Source: Helicobacter valdiviensis (GTDB taxonomy: Bacteria > Campylobacterota > Campylobacteria > Campylobacterales > Helicobacteraceae). Taken from it: a stretch of 64,000 nucleotides of DNA. The notes below the pieces were generated by a model. It was not told where the DNA came from and ran no database searches. It saw only the letters and a program-made list of their open reading frames with translations. A program made the translations under genes and the position numbers. The stretch is taken from the NCBI RefSeq assembly GCF_003245365.1, contig NZ_NBIU01000006.1:1-64000 (forward strand), read 5' to 3'. Shown piece by piece: positions 1 to 8,732 of the stretch (the first letter of the stretch is position 1; each line of letters opens with the position of its first letter).

Positions 1-1
1 A

Positions 2-76
2 TATGATAATAATTCTAAAACTTTAACAGGTTTTATGTATCAAAAAGAGTTTGTGCCAAATAGATTGGATGTGTAA
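2..76 (+). CDS. 3' end of an unidentified protein (partial)
   Basis: An open frame enters from the left edge and runs 24 codons to a TAA, ending in residues FVPNRLDV. No family can be recognised from so short a tail. The stop is followed by about 160 bp of AT-rich noncoding DNA before the next gene. It could be a chance open stretch, but its amino acid composition looks ordinary for a protein C-terminus. Confidence 0.45.
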   Translation, partial: YDNNSKTLTGFMYQKEFVPNRLDV

Positions 77-235
77 AGGTTTTTTGAAATAAATATTTTT
101 TGTGTTACAAAATTGGATTTATTTTTAAGAATTTTTAAAGGTTTTAGAAAAATTTTGTATGTAAAAAGCTTGTAATTGAAATTTTTAGCTAAAATAATTT
201 TCCAAATTTATGTTTAATTTTACACAAGGAGATTA

Positions 236-1669
236 ATGGAAGCTAATACTACATTTATGGACACAATCATACAAATGTTTTCAAATTTTATCAGTGTTTC
301 AAACGACCTTTTATATACCTATATTTTAGTGTTTGTTTTGATAACATGCGGATTGTATTTTACTTTCATGACGGATTTTATTCAACTTAAATTCTTGCCA
401 CAATCTTTGAGTATTTTAAGAGAAAAAAGCCAAAAAGAGCATATTTCTCCCTTTGCTGCTTTGATGATTTCCACTGCTTCAAGAGTTGGGATAGGAAATA
501 TCGTTGGGGTGGCTGTTGCAATAAGTTCAGGAGGTGCAGGAGCGCTTTTTTGGATGTGGATTGTGGCGATATTTGGTGGGGCAAGTGCATTTGTAGAGAG
601 CACTTTGGCACAAGTTTATAAAAGAAAAGAGGGGGAGCATAATTATAAAGGTGGACCTGCTTATTATATCCATAGTGCATTAAATTCAAAAACTTTTGGA
701 ATTGTATTTGCAATTTCTTTGATTTTGTGCTTTACTTATGGCTTTAATGGTTTGCAATCTTACACGCTTACTTCGGCATTTGAGTTTTATGCAGGAAAAG
801 AAGCATTTAATGAGGGCTATATTACTACTTTTGTAGGGCTTATTTTAGCACTTTTAACGGCTATCTTTTTCTTTGGTGGTGGAAAATCTACTGCTTTTAT
901 TTCTAAAATTATCGTGCCCGTTATGGCGTTTGGCTATTTGCTTGTAGCTTTGGCCGTGATTTTTACAAATTTTGGCGAACTTCCTAGAATCTTTATGGAA
1001 ATTGTAGAGAAAGCTTTTGATTTTGAAGCAATATTTGGGGGTTTTGCAGGAAGTGCTATTGTAATAGGGATTAAAAGAGGTTTGTTTTCTAATGAAGCGG
1101 GTATGGGTTCAGCACCTAATGCAGCAGCAGCCGCACATACAAGCCATCCAGCAAAGCAAGGTATGGTGCAGACTTTATCAGTATTTATTGATACACTTAT
1201 TATTTGTTCAGCAACTGCTTTTATGGTGCTTTGTTCTCAAGAAAATTTGGAGGGCTTAAAAGGTATGCCATTAATCCAAAAAGTGATGTATGGACATTTT
1301 GGCGAATTTGGATTGCATTTTGTGAGTATTGCGGTTGTGCTTTTTGCTTTTACTTCTCTAATAGGGAATTATTTTTATTCGGAGATGAATTTTAAATTTA
1401 TTACAGAAAATAAAACTGCGTTGCAAATCTTCCGTTTAAGTGCAGTAGCAATGGTATTTGTAGGTTCTCAACTTAGCCTAGATCTTGCATGGGATTTTGC
1501 AGATGTGGTTATGGGAATTATGGCACTTACTAATATTGTGGCAATTTTCCTTTTGGGAGATATTGCAATTAAGGTATTAAAAGACTATGAAAAGCAAAGA
1601 AGAGAGGGTAAAAACCCTGTATTTAAGGCGAGCGATGTAGGGATTACTAACACAGAGTGTTGGAAATAG
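236..1669 (+). CDS. Sodium:alanine symporter family protein (AgcS/AlsT)
   Basis: A 477-residue integral membrane protein of the AgcS (alanine/glycine:cation symporter) family, which imports small neutral amino acids together with Na+ across the inner membrane. The hallmark segments are visible: a glycine-rich GNIVGVAVAISSGGAGALFW stretch near residues 87-106, the GGPAYYI motif near 138-144, and the conserved FSNEAGMGSAPNAAA block near 285-299. About ten hydrophobic helices span the chain and the length is normal for the family. The start has a good ribosome binding site (AAGGAG, 6 bases upstream). The last 23 bases overlap the 3' end of the convergent trpCF gene. The exact substrate (alanine or glycine) cannot be read from sequence. 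Confidence 0.93.
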   Translation: MEANTTFMDTIIQMFSNFISVSNDLLYTYILVFVLITCGLYFTFMTDFIQLKFLPQSLSILREKSQKEHISPFAALMISTASRVGIGNIVGVAVAISSGGAGALFWMWIVAIFGGASAFVESTLAQVYKRKEGEHNYKGGPAYYIHSALNSKTFGIVFAISLILCFTYGFNGLQSYTLTSAFEFYAGKEAFNEGYITTFVGLILALLTAIFFFGGGKSTAFISKIIVPVMAFGYLLVALAVIFTNFGELPRIFMEIVEKAFDFEAIFGGFAGSAIVIGIKRGLFSNEAGMGSAPNAAAAAHTSHPAKQGMVQTLSVFIDTLIICSATAFMVLCSQENLEGLKGMPLIQKVMYGHFGEFGLHFVSIAVVLFAFTSLIGNYFYSEMNFKFITENKTALQIFRLSAVAMVFVGSQLSLDLAWDFADVVMGIMALTNIVAIFLLGDIAIKVLKDYEKQRREGKNPVFKASDVGITNTECWK

Positions 1670-3161
1670 CTAAGTTTTTTAAAGATTCTAAAAATTCTTT
1701 TAATTTTTTAGGATCTTTAATCCCTATCTTGCTTTCTAAAGAAGAATTTACATCTAGCATTTTTGCTCCTATTTGCTTTAAATCTTTTAAATTATGCAAA
1801 CCCACACCCCCAGCTACACATAAATAGTTATTTACTTTTTCTTTCAACTCTAAAAGTAGATGAGTATCAATACTCTTTCCGCTACCACCCCCTAATGTGC
1901 TTTTAGAATCCAAAAGAACAAAAGGGCTCAAAAAATTGTTTAAATCTTCTAAACTAGCAATGTTTTTTACTTCATAAAAAGGAAAGTTGGCTTCTTTTAG
2001 ATTAAAAGATGCAAAGTTTTCTCCTTTTGTTCCGTGGAGTTGGATTGCATCTATCAAGCCTAGCCTATAAAGCTCTATGGCTTCTTGTAGTTCTTCTTGT
2101 TTATTACTTACCACAGCGATTTTAAGAAGCGGGAAAGGTGTAAGTGCGTTTGCTAAATCTTTGATTTTTGAAGGGCTAATGTAGCGAGGAGATTCTTTAA
2201 TTAAAATAAAGCCTAATGCAGCAATTTTTTTTGCATTTGCTGTGTCTTTTAGCGTTTCTTCTAGGATTTTAGCACACAAAAGTGCATTTTCTTTATCGGT
2301 AATCCCACAAATTTTTATAAAACCTAGAGGGGAATTTAAAAGCATAAAGGCATTGTGGTAAAAATCATTAGGAGAATTTTTGCCTATTTTGATGCTAGAG
2401 ATTAAATTTTGCAAATTTTTTGTGGGCTCATAGGTGCTTACAAGATAGCTTCCGCACAATATCCCATCAAAGCCTACATTTCCCGCTACAAATCCATCAA
2501 AACTACAAGAAATAGAAGATTCAAAAATAAATTTTGCTTGCTTGTTGGTAGTTTTTAGATGATTTAACAAGTTAAAAGCCATGATTTTATCAATTTTAAA
2601 AGTATGGAGATTTCTTGAATTTATTCCTATAAGTTTGGCATTAAGTGGTGTTATAAAGTCAATTTCTTCTTGATTATGCACTTCAATGAGGGGAGTAAGA
2701 TTAAGGGCTAAAGCACTCCTATAAAGCTCTTTTAGTTGTTTGAAGCCTCCAAATTCTCCATTTGCAAAAATTGCCGCAATGAGCAAAACCATATCCGCAC
2801 CAAAATCATAAGCTTCTTTAATCTGCTCTTTTGTGGTGATAAAATCTTTTCTTAAAACACAGGCATTGCTAAATTTGTCTTTAATGGCTTTTAAATCTTG
2901 TAAACTGCCTTTAAAATAATCTTCTTCACAAAGCACAGAAATGGCACTTGCACCACCTTCTAAATATTTTTGTGCTAATTGCGGAGGGTTTTTTATTGCT
3001 CCTATATCTCCAAGCGAGGGACTAGCGCGTTTGATTTCTGCAATTACAAAAGGAAAACTTTCTAAAGGAGGGCTTATTAGAGGGGTTTTGCGAGTGGCAT
3101 TAAGAATTTTTGCTTTTTGCTTTTTTTCTAAAATTTCTTTTAAAAAAGTTGGAGTTTGCAT
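1647..3161 (-). CDS. trpC: Bifunctional indole-3-glycerol phosphate synthase / phosphoribosylanthranilate isomerase (TrpCF fusion)
   Basis: A 504-residue fusion catalysing two successive cytoplasmic steps of tryptophan synthesis: isomerisation of phosphoribosylanthranilate (TrpF) and ring closure to indole-3-glycerol phosphate (TrpC). The N-terminal half carries TrpC signatures: AEIKRASPS near residue 42, VLRKDFI near 97, LIEVHN near 157 and GINSRNL near 174. The C-terminal half carries TrpF signatures: KICGITD near 282, IQLHG, and VAGGVGL near 447. The fusion order is the same as in H. pylori and E. coli. It follows trpGD after a 2-base gap, so it is the third gene of a minus-strand trpE-trpGD-trpCF operon. 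No trpB or trpA follows; the convergent symporter gene does. Confidence 0.96.
   Translation of the reverse strand: MQTPTFLKEILEKKQKAKILNATRKTPLISPPLESFPFVIAEIKRASPSLGDIGAIKNPPQLAQKYLEGGASAISVLCEEDYFKGSLQDLKAIKDKFSNACVLRKDFITTKEQIKEAYDFGADMVLLIAAIFANGEFGGFKQLKELYRSALALNLTPLIEVHNQEEIDFITPLNAKLIGINSRNLHTFKIDKIMAFNLLNHLKTTNKQAKFIFESSISCSFDGFVAGNVGFDGILCGSYLVSTYEPTKNLQNLISSIKIGKNSPNDFYHNAFMLLNSPLGFIKICGITDKENALLCAKILEETLKDTANAKKIAALGFILIKESPRYISPSKIKDLANALTPFPLLKIAVVSNKQEELQEAIELYRLGLIDAIQLHGTKGENFASFNLKEANFPFYEVKNIASLEDLNNFLSPFVLLDSKSTLGGGSGKSIDTHLLLELKEKVNNYLCVAGGVGLHNLKDLKQIGAKMLDVNSSLESKIGIKDPKKLKEFLESLKNLAISNTLC
1681..1718 (+). terminator. Candidate hairpin after the symporter gene, inside trpCF coding DNA
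   Basis: A 14-bp stem (AAAGATTCTAAAAA with TTTTTAGGATCTTT, one G-U pair) with a 10-base loop begins 11 bases after the symporter stop codon. It lies within the 3' coding end of the opposing trpCF gene. The stem is AT-rich and has no long T run after it, so terminator function is tentative. Confidence 0.35.
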
Positions 3162-3163
3162 CT

Positions 3164-4780
3164 TTAATCCTTAAGAGCTTTATGGCTTAGAGTGCTAAAA
3201 GTTTCTAGTGTGTTAAAAACTTCTTTTTTTGCAATAATCTCTTTTGCTAATAAAAAGCCTTCCTTGATACTAGATGCTTCCTCGCATACATAAAGTGCAG
3301 CGCCCATATTGAGTGCTACTAAATCAAGTTTAGGAGAGGGGATTGCATTAAAAATATCAAGACTAATGGCAAGATTTTCTTTAGAATCTCCTCCTAAAAG
3401 CATAGAGTGATTTACAAAATCTAGTCCTAATTCAATAGGGTTGAAAATAAAAGTGCGGATATTTCCATTATTTAGCTCTGTAATTTGTGTGGGAGCACAT
3501 AAAGAAAGTTCATCATAGCCATCTAGTCCGCTTACAACAAGAGCGCGTTTAATACCTAAAATTGCAAGAGCTTTTGCCATGATTTCGGTATAGGCTTTAT
3601 CAAATACACCTACTAATTGGTGTGTGATTTGTGCGGGATTGCTAAGAGGACCTATTAGATTAAAAGCAGTTTTAAAACCCAAAGAGGCTCTAGCAGGTGC
3701 TGCAAAACGCATAGCAGAATGGAACTTTTGCGCAAAGAGGAAAGTAATATTTAGTTCTTTATAAATCTCTTTTGCGTTTTTAATATCCATATTTGCATTA
3801 ATATTTAACGCATTTAATAAATCTGCAGAACCGCTTTTTGAAGTAATGGCTTTATTGCCATGCTTAATGATACCAAAGCCTTTTTCTTTTGCATAGCTTG
3901 CCAAAAGCAGTGCAGAGGTGGTAGAAACATTGAAAGTTTTGGCTTGGCTTCCCCCTGTTCCCACCATATCAAAACGCTTTTGGAAATTATCCTTTATTTT
4001 AAAAGGAATTGCTTTTTTCTTTAATACAGAAGCAAAACCTGCTAATTCATATTCATCTACACCTTTAATCTCTAAACTTGTAAGAAAGCTCCCAATTTGT
4101 GCTTCGCTTAAATTGCCCTCAGTTAGCTCATCCATTAAATTATAGCTTTCTTGGAAGTTTAAAGATTTTTGGTGTAAGGCTTTGTTTAGATATTCTTTGA
4201 TAGGAATAGGCTCTCTTGTGTAGTGGAGGAAGTTTAGGAGCATTTTAATGCCCTCCTTAGTGCCAATGGATTCTGGGTGGAATTGCAAGCCCACAAGTGG
4301 ATAATGCTTGTGTTCTACTGCCATAACCTCACCATCTTCGCTCATACCGCTAATTAAAAAGCAATCTGGAATTTCTTCTTTTTTGCCAACTAAAGAGTGG
4401 TAGCGTGCAATGGGAGTTTTTTGGCTTATGTGGCGAAAAATTCCTTTTTGGTTGTGGATGAGGGGTTCTACCTTGCCATGCACGATATTTTTGGCATTTT
4501 TGATTTCCACGCCAAATGCACTCAAGATTGCTTGATGTCCTAGGCAAATCCCTAAAATTGGATAAATCCCTTTAAATTTTTGCACCACTTCTACACTAAT
4601 TCCTGCATCTTTTGGGCTTTTAGGTCCTGGGCCTATGATGATGTAGCTAGGGTTTAAAGAGGCAATTTCTTCTAGGCTAGTTTTATCATTGCGTAAAACT
4701 TTGATGGGATAGTTAAACTGGCTAAAGGCTTGGTAAATGTTATAGGTAAAAGAATCATAATTATCAATTAAAACAATCAT
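3164..4780 (-). CDS. trpGD: Anthranilate synthase glutamine amidotransferase / anthranilate phosphoribosyltransferase (TrpGD fusion)
   Basis: A 538-residue fusion. Residues 1 to about 190 are a class I glutamine amidotransferase (TrpG) with the nucleophile Cys79 in GICLGH, and His168 and Glu170 in FHPES completing the triad. It delivers ammonia to TrpE. Residues from about 195 form the TrpD transferase with the PRPP-binding GTGGS motif near residue 275 and KHGNKAITSKSGSADLL near 305. TrpD joins anthranilate to PRPP. The gene overlaps the trpE stop by 4 bases (ATGA), which suggests translational coupling of the two anthranilate synthase subunits. Fused TrpGD proteins are known from Campylobacter and enterobacteria. 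Confidence 0.96.
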   Translation of the reverse strand: MIVLIDNYDSFTYNIYQAFSQFNYPIKVLRNDKTSLEEIASLNPSYIIIGPGPKSPKDAGISVEVVQKFKGIYPILGICLGHQAILSAFGVEIKNAKNIVHGKVEPLIHNQKGIFRHISQKTPIARYHSLVGKKEEIPDCFLISGMSEDGEVMAVEHKHYPLVGLQFHPESIGTKEGIKMLLNFLHYTREPIPIKEYLNKALHQKSLNFQESYNLMDELTEGNLSEAQIGSFLTSLEIKGVDEYELAGFASVLKKKAIPFKIKDNFQKRFDMVGTGGSQAKTFNVSTTSALLLASYAKEKGFGIIKHGNKAITSKSGSADLLNALNINANMDIKNAKEIYKELNITFLFAQKFHSAMRFAAPARASLGFKTAFNLIGPLSNPAQITHQLVGVFDKAYTEIMAKALAILGIKRALVVSGLDGYDELSLCAPTQITELNNGNIRTFIFNPIELGLDFVNHSMLLGGDSKENLAISLDIFNAIPSPKLDLVALNMGAALYVCEEASSIKEGFLLAKEIIAKKEVFNTLETFSTLSHKALKD

Positions 4781-6273
4781 TGTTTTTCTCCCATAATGGC
4801 TTCAATTAAAGAGAGCATTTTATTTTGTGTTTCAAGATATTCGCTAAGTGGATCAGAATCATAAACAACTCCTGCTCCTGCTTGTAGATAATAAACTCCA
4901 TTTTGATATACTGCACTTCTAATAGCAATGGCTAAATTAATATCACATTCTTTTGTAAAATAACCTATAGCACCCGCATAAATACATCTTTTGTGTTCTT
5001 CTAAAGCGTGGATTGTTTTGATGGCTTGAAGCTTTGGTGCTCCACTTACCGTTCCGGCTGGAAAACTTGCTAAAATCGCCTCTTCTTGTGAGTGCATTTT
5101 TAAGTCCATTTTGCCTTGCACTTCAGAAACTAAGTGCATAACGCGAGAGTATTTTTCAATGATTTTTTCTTCGGTTACCTTTACGCTTCCACCTATGGAA
5201 ACTTTACCAATATCATTGCGTCCTAAATCAAGAAGCATTAAATGTTCGGCATTTTCTTTAATGTCATTTTTTAGTTCTTCTTCAAATTTTAAATCTTGCA
5301 GTTGTGTTTTTCCGCGTGGTCTTGTCCCAGCAATGGGGCGTAAAGTTAAAGTTGCTGTGCTATCTTCTTCATTTTTTAGTTTGATTAGCACTTCAGGAGA
5401 ACTGCCAATAATATGAAAATGCCCGAAATTATAATAAAACATATAAGGACTAGGATTGCTAATCCTTAAATTCATATAAGCTTGCAAAGGGGTTAGGTTG
5501 CTTTGTATTTGCATGCTAGTTGATGGGACGCACTGCAAAAGATTGCCTTTATAAATTTCATCTTTTAGAATGGAGACAATATTTGTAAAATATTCCTTTT
5601 TGTCTTGTGAGAGGATTTTGGACTCTAATGGTTTAGAGCTAGAAGATGGGATTTTTAAATCTGTAAGTGAGGCTATAAGATCTTTTACCCTTTGTTCTGC
5701 ATTGATACTAGAGATTTCGTGGGAATAAGAAATGCTTACTGCATATAATGATTCATAAAAATGATCAAATATAATAAAATCTCTCCCAAAAATAAAGGCA
5801 TTTTCATAGGCATCATACAGAGATTTTTTCTCTAAATTGATTTCTTCAATTTCACTAAAAAATTCATAACCCAAATACCCTACGCCACCAAGGGGCAAAG
5901 GCACTTCAAGTGGCAATTTAGAATCTTTTGTGCTAGGGGCAAACTCTCTAAAAGCTTTTAGATAGTCTAAAAATTTCATAGGGGCAGAACTATGGAACAT
6001 TTTAGGGTTTAAGGAGATGGCTTTTTCTTCTCCATTTTCTTTGAGAATCAGGGAGTAGTTTAAATCTTTTTTTATAATTCTAAAGGCTTCTTTTATTATG
6101 AGGATAGAAAAGCGTCCTTTGCCACTTTTTAAAAAGGCGGATTCTAAAAGCACACAAGCATTTAATGCTTCACAAACTAGCAGGGGTGTTAGTTTTGAGG
6201 CAGGTATTTTCTCTGCATATAAAGAGGCTTTTTGGGGAGTGCAAGAAGAATTTGAAACTAAAAAATCAAACAT
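4777..6273 (-). CDS. trpE: Anthranilate synthase component I
   Basis: A 498-residue chorismate-binding enzyme making anthranilate from chorismate, with ammonia supplied by the TrpG part of the next gene. The N-terminal domain holds an LLES motif at residues 42-45, the known tryptophan feedback site of this family, so allosteric inhibition is likely retained. The C-terminal catalytic half has LRPIAGTRPRG near 312, LLDLGRNDIG near 349 and the SFPAGTVSGAPK block near 404. It is first in the operon. No leader peptide with tandem Trp codons was found upstream, so attenuation of the E. coli type is not supported. Confidence 0.96.
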   Translation of the reverse strand: MFDFLVSNSSCTPQKASLYAEKIPASKLTPLLVCEALNACVLLESAFLKSGKGRFSILIIKEAFRIIKKDLNYSLILKENGEEKAISLNPKMFHSSAPMKFLDYLKAFREFAPSTKDSKLPLEVPLPLGGVGYLGYEFFSEIEEINLEKKSLYDAYENAFIFGRDFIIFDHFYESLYAVSISYSHEISSINAEQRVKDLIASLTDLKIPSSSSKPLESKILSQDKKEYFTNIVSILKDEIYKGNLLQCVPSTSMQIQSNLTPLQAYMNLRISNPSPYMFYYNFGHFHIIGSSPEVLIKLKNEEDSTATLTLRPIAGTRPRGKTQLQDLKFEEELKNDIKENAEHLMLLDLGRNDIGKVSIGGSVKVTEEKIIEKYSRVMHLVSEVQGKMDLKMHSQEEAILASFPAGTVSGAPKLQAIKTIHALEEHKRCIYAGAIGYFTKECDINLAIAIRSAVYQNGVYYLQAGAGVVYDSDPLSEYLETQNKMLSLIEAIMGEKQ

Positions 6274-6496
6274 AACAATACTCTTTAATGGTAAAATTTT
6301 TGGTTATTTTACTTTATGTTAGGTAAAAAAGAATTTACAAAAGCGAGCTTGAATGTGTATTTAATCAAGAATATTAGAAAAAGAGATTTAGAGAGTTTCA
6401 TAAAAATTTATGGGTAGTTTTTTCCATCATTGCCAAAGAAAAAGAGAGTATTTTTTAAAATTAGCATATTTTATAGTTTTAAAAGAGTTTTTGTTG

Positions 6497-6502
6497 TAGA
6501 AT
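6497..6502 (+). promoter_or_regulatory. Extended -10 element of rpsA
   Basis: TAGAAT preceded by TG forms an extended -10 box 35 bases upstream of the rpsA ATG. No good -35 is seen, as is common for the vegetative promoters of Helicobacter and Campylobacter. Confidence 0.5.
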
Positions 6503-6537
6503 GAAGAAGATTATTTTATAAAAAGGGCAAAAACAAG

Positions 6538-8214
6538 ATGGCTGTTGTAGGAACAAATAAGCAAGAATTAGAAAATATTAACGAGGAAGAAGACTTTGCT
6601 ACAATGTTGGAGCAATTTGAAAAGAAAGAGAGCCAAAAGGCATCTAGCGGGCAAATTGTTGCAATTAATGATGAAAATGTAGTAATTTCTGTAGTTGGCG
6701 AAAAGAATGAGGGTATTATAAGTATTGATGAAATTAAAGATCAAGATGGGAACTTAAAATTTAAAGTTGGAGATTCTCTGCCTATAGTTATCACGGGCAA
6801 AAGAAATGAAAGACCTATTGTATCTTATAAAAAAGCAATCCGAAGAGACAATATTAAAAAATACATAGAAGAACTTGGAGAAGACTATAAAGATAAAGTG
6901 ATTGAGGGTGTTGTTACACATAAAAATAAAGGTGGCTATGTTGTAGAGAGCAATGGAGTAGAGTTTTTTATGCCAAAATTTGCTGCTGCATTTAAAGCAG
7001 GGGCAAAAGTAGAAGGAAAACCTATTAAGGCTTGCATTATCAATGTGAAACCTGATGAAGATAGCATTGTAATTTCACGCAAAAGACTTTTTGAGCTTGA
7101 AAATTCTGTAAAACAAGAAGTTGTGGATAAGATTTTAGCAAACGAAGGCAATTTAGAAGGCGTAGTGAAGAAAATTACAAGTTTTGGTATGTTTGTAGAT
7201 GTGCAAGGTGTTGAAGGCTTGGTGCATTATACAGAGATTAGCTATAAAGGACCAGTAAATCCTTCAAAACTTTACAAAGAGGGTGATATAGTGCCTATTA
7301 AGGTGCTTTCTTATGATAAGGATAAGAGACGCTTAGCACTTTCTATTAAAGCAACCGCAGAAGATCCTTGGAAAGAAGTTGAAAATGAGCTTGAAGTGGG
7401 TGATGCTATTAAGGTAACTGTTAGCAATATCGAGCCTTATGGTGTTTTTGTGGATTTAGGAAATGATATTGAAGGCTTTTTGCATATTTCAGAAATTTCT
7501 TGGAATAAAAATATTCAAAACCCAGAGCAGTTTTTGAAAACAGGACAAGAGATTGATGTTGAGGTGATTGAAATTGACACCAAAGAGAGAAGATTAAGAG
7601 TGTCTTTGAAAAAATTGCTTGATAAACCTTTTGAGCAATTTGTTAAAACACACAAAGAAGGTGAAGTTTTAAAAGGTGTTGTGGCTACCCTTACAGATTT
7701 TGGTGCTTTTGTAAAGCTTGGTAGTATTGATGGACTTTTACATAATGAGGATGCATATTGGAATAAAAATGAAAAATGCAAGAACCTTATGAAAGAGGGA
7801 GAAGAAATTGAAGTAAAAATTGCCAAGATTGATAGAGCAAAAGAAAGAATTTCCCTAACTAGAAAAGGTTTAATTGCTTCTCCTATTGATGAATTTGCAA
7901 AAACTCATTCTGTAGATGATAAAGTGACTGGTGTAGTGCGTGATATTAAAGACTTTGGTGTGTTTATTAAGATTGATAATGATGTAGATGCACTTATCCG
8001 AACAGAAGATCTATCGCCTCTTAAAAAGGAAGAAATTAAGGTGGGTGATGAAATTAGCGGTGCTATTTCTTTGATTGATAAGGAAAATAATCGCATTAGA
8101 GTTTCTGTAAGAAGATTAGAAAGGGCAAAAGAGAGAGCAAATTTAAAAAGCTTCAATGATAGTGTAGATGACAAAATGACGCTAGGAGATATTATTAAAA
8201 ACCAAATTTCTTAG
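6538..8214 (+). CDS. rpsA: 30S ribosomal protein S1
   Basis: A 558-residue protein with six S1 RNA-binding repeats. The first two are divergent, and the later ones show the standard G-x-V-x-x-[IL]-x-x-[FY]-G-x-F-V pattern, for example GVVKKITSFGMFVDV near residue 206 and GVVATLTDFGAFVKL near 380. S1 binds mRNA leaders and helps load them on the 30S subunit. Length and repeat number fit bacterial S1. In related genomes ispH normally lies just upstream; here the preceding neighbour is the divergent trp operon. A small membrane protein gene and serA follow in the same direction, a conserved order. Confidence 0.97.
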   Translation: MAVVGTNKQELENINEEEDFATMLEQFEKKESQKASSGQIVAINDENVVISVVGEKNEGIISIDEIKDQDGNLKFKVGDSLPIVITGKRNERPIVSYKKAIRRDNIKKYIEELGEDYKDKVIEGVVTHKNKGGYVVESNGVEFFMPKFAAAFKAGAKVEGKPIKACIINVKPDEDSIVISRKRLFELENSVKQEVVDKILANEGNLEGVVKKITSFGMFVDVQGVEGLVHYTEISYKGPVNPSKLYKEGDIVPIKVLSYDKDKRRLALSIKATAEDPWKEVENELEVGDAIKVTVSNIEPYGVFVDLGNDIEGFLHISEISWNKNIQNPEQFLKTGQEIDVEVIEIDTKERRLRVSLKKLLDKPFEQFVKTHKEGEVLKGVVATLTDFGAFVKLGSIDGLLHNEDAYWNKNEKCKNLMKEGEEIEVKIAKIDRAKERISLTRKGLIASPIDEFAKTHSVDDKVTGVVRDIKDFGVFIKIDNDVDALIRTEDLSPLKKEEIKVGDEISGAISLIDKENNRIRVSVRRLERAKERANLKSFNDSVDDKMTLGDIIKNQIS

Positions 8215-8235
8215 CAGTTAAAGGGGGCTTAGGGT

Positions 8236-8724
8236 ATGCAAATAAGATTGTTGGTTGTTATTTTCTCTATCTTTACTTGCATACTCTTTTTTGTTCTTAT
8301 ACGCTTTTATGTTGGGGCAATGGGTGCTTATGAGCTTCCTTTAGTGCAGACTTATAATTTTAAAGATCAACAAGATAATAATTCTCAAGAAGTCTTAAAA
8401 TCAGCATGGGTAAGTAGATTGGCCATGCAAGATAAAGCAGAATATATTTATCCTGCCCCAGAAATGCAAGTGAAGCTTATGTTGTCTTCTGAAATGGAGC
8501 AAGAGCAAGAAAGCAAGATTTATAGGGTTTCTGTGGGGGTTATTGATGAGTATCAATTTTTTTGTATCAACCAAGTTCTTAGTGCCCATAAGATTAAATA
8601 TTCCTATTATAAAGTAGGGGATCATATTTGGCTACTTGTTGCCTCTAATAATCAAGATTATCTTCATAATGTTTTAGAGAAGTTAAAGCATTATGAAATT
8701 AATTATACAATAACTTTGTCTTAG
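8236..8724 (+). CDS. Conserved membrane-anchored hypothetical protein between rpsA and serA
   Basis: A 162-residue protein with one N-terminal transmembrane segment (about residues 5-29) followed by a soluble, presumably periplasmic domain. The C-terminal 70 residues look like a small alpha/beta fold. A protein of this size occupies the same slot between rpsA and serA in Campylobacter jejuni (Cj0892c) and H. pylori (HP0398), known to me only as hypothetical or periplasmic. It starts 21 bases after rpsA and ends 8 bases before serA, so it is probably cotranscribed with both. No function can be assigned. Confidence 0.8.
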   Translation: MQIRLLVVIFSIFTCILFFVLIRFYVGAMGAYELPLVQTYNFKDQQDNNSQEVLKSAWVSRLAMQDKAEYIYPAPEMQVKLMLSSEMEQEQESKIYRVSVGVIDEYQFFCINQVLSAHKIKYSYYKVGDHIWLLVASNNQDYLHNVLEKLKHYEINYTITLS

Positions 8725-8732
8725 GAGTTTTA

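Noticed and set aside
387-713. Open frame of 108 codons on the minus strand inside the symporter gene
   Set aside because: It lies fully antisense to a clear membrane transporter, has no ribosome binding site and no protein-like pattern; typical mirror frame of a hydrophobic gene.
6274-6537. Trp leader peptide or attenuator upstream of trpE
   Set aside because: No short frame with consecutive Trp codons on the minus strand; only a weak 7-bp AT hairpin (6291-6312).
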